Positions 6,476-8,075 of a stretch of DNA of 8,075 bases are shown in pieces; position 1 is the stretch's first letter; every line of letters begins with the position of its first letter. The stretch comes from Bacteroidetes/Chlorobi group bacterium ChocPot_Mid (GTDB lineage Bacteria > Bacteroidota > Ignavibacteria > Kapaibacteriales > UBA2268): NCBI GenBank assembly GCA_003731675.1, contig RCNQ01000043.1, positions 1-8,075 on the forward strand. Direction: 5' to 3'. The notes under the pieces were generated by a model. It searched no databases and had not been told where the DNA came from. It saw only the letters and a list, made by a program, of their open reading frames with translations. The position numbers and the translations under genes were made by a program.

Positions 6476-7411
6476 ATGAAAATTACAGTTATTGGAGCAG
6501 GAAATGTTGGAGCTACATGTGCCCAGCTTTTAGCTAATGATGAACTGGCTAATGAGATTTATGTTGTGGATATTCTCGAAGGAATTCCTGAGGGTAAAGC
6601 ATTGGATATGTATGAATCAATGCCGATTAGGGAGTCTGATTCGAAAATATTTGGAACAAATAATTATGAATTAACAAAAGATTCAGATATAGTTATACAG
6701 ACAGCAGGCTTGGCTCGTAAACCTGGTATGAGCAGAGATGATTTGCTTGTTGCTAATGCAGATATCGTTTCATCATGTATCCGCAATGCATTCAAGTATT
6801 CACCGAATGCCTATTATATCATTGTTTCGAATCCACTCGATGTTATGACCTACGTATCATTAAAGGTAACAGGTCTTCCAAGACATAAAGTTTTTGGTAT
6901 GGCAGGTATTCTTGATACAGCACGCTATCGTTCATTCATTTCGATGGCTACAGGTTATTCTATGCAGGATGTTCAGGCATTGATACTTGGTGGTCATGGT
7001 GATACAATGGTTCCGCTTCCAAGATATACCACAATAGCAGGTATCCCTTTGACTGATATTTTGTCAGCAGATAAAATTGACGAAATCGTAAAAAGGACTG
7101 CTGGTGGTGGTGGTGAAATTGTTAAATATTTGAAAACAGGTAGTGCATACTATGCACCCGCCGCAGCAGCTGTTCAGATGGTTGAATCAATGGTTAAAGA
7201 CCAAAAGAGAATTCTTCCATGTTCAGTATTATTGCAAGGTGAGTATGGTTATAATGACCTCGTGCTTGGTGTTCCTGCGGTATTGGGCAAGAATGGGGTA
7301 GAGCAGGTTATTGAACTCAAACTCAATGATGCAGAAAAAGCACTGCTCAAGACATCAGCAGACCACGTTGTGACAACAAACAACGAAGCTATGGCTTTGA
7401 TTAAGTTATAG
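6476..7411 (+). CDS. mdh: Malate dehydrogenase, NAD-dependent, LDH-like type
   Basis: Malate dehydrogenase interconverts malate and oxaloacetate with NAD+/NADH in the cytoplasm. The 311-aa protein belongs to the lactate-dehydrogenase-like bacterial group. It has a Rossmann GAGNVG loop at 7-12, and D32 at the end of the second strand (VVD), which favours NAD over NADP. The mobile loop is RKPGMSRDDL (81-90), with substrate-binding R81 and R87. N119 is in VSNPLDV, and the catalytic pair D147 (ILDTAR, with R150) and H174 (GGHGDTMVP) is complete. R81 in the RKPGMSR loop, where lactate dehydrogenases carry Gln, marks malate rather than lactate specificity. Length and motifs are complete. ATG 6476 has AAGGAA at 6465-6470, 5 nt upstream. 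It follows citrate synthase in the same direction, making a two-step malate-to-citrate module, and ends before a strong terminator. Confidence 0.96.
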   Translation: MKITVIGAGNVGATCAQLLANDELANEIYVVDILEGIPEGKALDMYESMPIRESDSKIFGTNNYELTKDSDIVIQTAGLARKPGMSRDDLLVANADIVSSCIRNAFKYSPNAYYIIVSNPLDVMTYVSLKVTGLPRHKVFGMAGILDTARYRSFISMATGYSMQDVQALILGGHGDTMVPLPRYTTIAGIPLTDILSADKIDEIVKRTAGGGGEIVKYLKTGSAYYAPAAAAVQMVESMVKDQKRILPCSVLLQGEYGYNDLVLGVPAVLGKNGVEQVIELKLNDAEKALLKTSADHVVTTNNEAMALIKL

Positions 7412-7431
7412 TATTTAATTTGCTAATTTTA

Positions 7432-7464
7432 AAAAAGCCGTTCCAAAAACAGGGGCGGCTTTTT
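7432..7464. terminator. Bidirectional intrinsic terminator between mdh and the convergent membrane-protein gene
   Basis: AAAAAGCCG (7432-7440) pairs perfectly with CGGCTTTTT (7456-7464). The stem can extend by four further pairs (TTCC with GGGG, two of them G-U) to leave a 7-nt A-rich loop. It ends in a T-run on the plus strand and, read on the minus strand, also ends in a T-run. It therefore serves mdh, 21 nt upstream, and the 136-aa gene whose stop is at 7477 on the other strand. Confidence 0.9.
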
Positions 7465-7476
7465 GTATATTTCTTT

Positions 7477-7887
7477 CTACTTCCTCGTCATTATCTTGCC
7501 AGCAAACCATGCCATAGGTATATATGCAAAAACAAGGTCAATTATGGTGAAAGCTACAGGTGATGGTAGCATAAAGATATTTGTGATTCCTCCGATTAAG
7601 AAGAATAATCCGATTATCATTGCAAACAACATCTTGCGGTTAACGGCTATCCATGCAGTTAGCATAGCCCCAACAAATGTCCCGACAGCATGTGCCAAAA
7701 ACGGGAATATAAAATGTTGGAATCCGAATAAGTGCAGGGACTTGGCAAGACTCTCGGAACTCGTTACGTCAACCCCAGCAGGCATTGGGATTATCATCGG
7801 ACCAAGCATTACAAGTCCCATATTTACGATACTCCCTACAACAACTCCTACAATAACTGCCAATATATTTTTTAGAATTGGATTCAT
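7477..7887 (-). CDS. Small four-helix membrane protein, unknown function
   Basis: This 136-aa protein is almost entirely hydrophobic, with probable helices at about 5-34, 57-81, 86-106 and 111-132. A short polar segment (PAGVDVTSSESLAKSLHLFGFQH, about 36-58) lies between the first two. Features that look conserved are HFIFPFLAHAVGTFVGA (58-74, with H58 and H66), LIGGITNIFMLPSP (97-110) and DLVFAYIPMAWFAGKI (117-132). I recall similar hypothetical proteins in Bacteroidota genomes but know no function or family name for it. There is no cleavable signal peptide; helix 1 is probably an anchor. ATG 7887 is supported by AAGGA (minus strand, 7893-7897) 5 nt upstream. The plus-strand open frame over the same bases is a shadow: it lacks a ribosome binding site and reads through the terminator region. 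The gene converges on mdh and appears to be a single-gene transcript. Confidence 0.8.
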   Translation of the reverse strand: MNPILKNILAVIVGVVVGSIVNMGLVMLGPMIIPMPAGVDVTSSESLAKSLHLFGFQHFIFPFLAHAVGTFVGAMLTAWIAVNRKMLFAMIIGLFFLIGGITNIFMLPSPVAFTIIDLVFAYIPMAWFAGKIMTRK

Positions 7888-8075
7888 ATTTATCCTTAAA
7901 AAAGTTTATAAAATATAAAATACAAAAAAAAATTGTAAAAAGTAAAATATTACTTTAGGTGGGTTCTAAAAATTCAATTATTTAATCATTTATCTGAAGA
8001 ATATCAAGAACCCAATAAATATCCTTCAAATATCAACTTCTAAAATGCAAAAAATTTTTTATTTATCCAAAATAT
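7888..8075. other. AT-rich intergenic tail with two weak inverted repeats
   Basis: These 188 bp hold no gene I can support. They must include the promoter of the minus-strand membrane-protein gene. Two inverted repeats are visible: a hairpin AAAGTAA/TTACTTT with a 4-nt loop at 7939-7956, and TGGGTTCT (7960-7967) facing AGAACCCA (8007-8014). An ATG at 8045 opens a frame that runs off the window after ten codons, without a ribosome binding site. Confidence 0.5.

Noticed and set aside
7463..7918. 151-aa open frame on the plus strand opposite the small membrane protein
   Set aside because: It begins inside the terminator stem region, has no ribosome binding site, and its Thr/Ile/Asn/Pro-rich translation looks like the antisense of hydrophobic codons. 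The minus-strand frame has a good start site and family-like motifs.
8045..8075. Start of a further gene at ATG 8045
   Set aside because: Only ten codons are visible, the sequence is A/T homopolymer-rich, and no ribosome binding site precedes it; a gene may begin here but cannot be supported.
1..8075. A new multi-gene defence or mobile system
   Set aside because: Every sizeable frame except the 136-aa membrane protein belongs to a recognisable housekeeping or transport family, and there are no nucleases, transposases, integrases, toxins or CRISPR-like repeats in the window.

Overview
The window holds ordinary chromosomal genes from an AT-rich (by eye mid-30s % G+C) bacterium. I infer a member of the Bacteroidota/Ignavibacteriota (FCB) side of the tree. 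Reasons: an exported aminopeptidase P with a Bacteroidota-like leader ending in FSQG, a eukaryotic-like (type I) citrate synthase, a lactate-dehydrogenase-like malate dehydrogenase, and a small membrane protein of a kind I associate with Bacteroidota. Clear Shine-Dalgarno sites before several genes (GGAGG, AAGGAGA, AAGGAA) fit Ignavibacteria or Kapabacteria-like lineages better than Bacteroidia, which mostly lack them. The lineage is inferred from recall, not from a search.

Layout. 1-273 (+) is the C-terminal end of an AlkD-type DNA alkylation repair protein. 293-2894 (-) is a tight three-gene run, read in the order DoxX/MauE-like membrane protein, ComF-family phosphoribosyltransferase, exported Xaa-Pro aminopeptidase; the gaps are 4-6 nt. 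A 166-bp AT-rich divergent region separates this from 3061-4437 (+), a phosphoglucosamine/phosphomannomutase, followed closely by an SMR-family (SugE/Gdx-like) exporter that lacks a normal start codon where homology and the ribosome binding site place one. A 302-bp gene-free stretch (4808-5109) contains a 117-bp unit bounded by 15-bp inverted repeats. Then come citrate synthase (5110-6387) and malate dehydrogenase (6476-7411), consecutive TCA-cycle enzymes (malate to oxaloacetate to citrate), separated by an 88-bp gap with a nested palindrome/hairpin. A strong bidirectional terminator (7432-7464) separates mdh from a convergent 136-aa four-helix membrane protein of unknown function (7477-7887, -). 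The last 188 bp hold no gene I can support.

I see no defence locus, CRISPR array, insertion sequence with a transposase, tRNA or rRNA. The most unusual signal is compositional: I find no GATC tetranucleotide anywhere in the 8075 bp, although composition predicts roughly 25. Asp codons followed by C are always GAC in the three large plus-strand enzyme genes. This looks like active avoidance of GATC. Other points worth a second look are the inverted-repeat unit before citrate synthase, the nested palindrome after it, and the missing start codon of the SMR gene.
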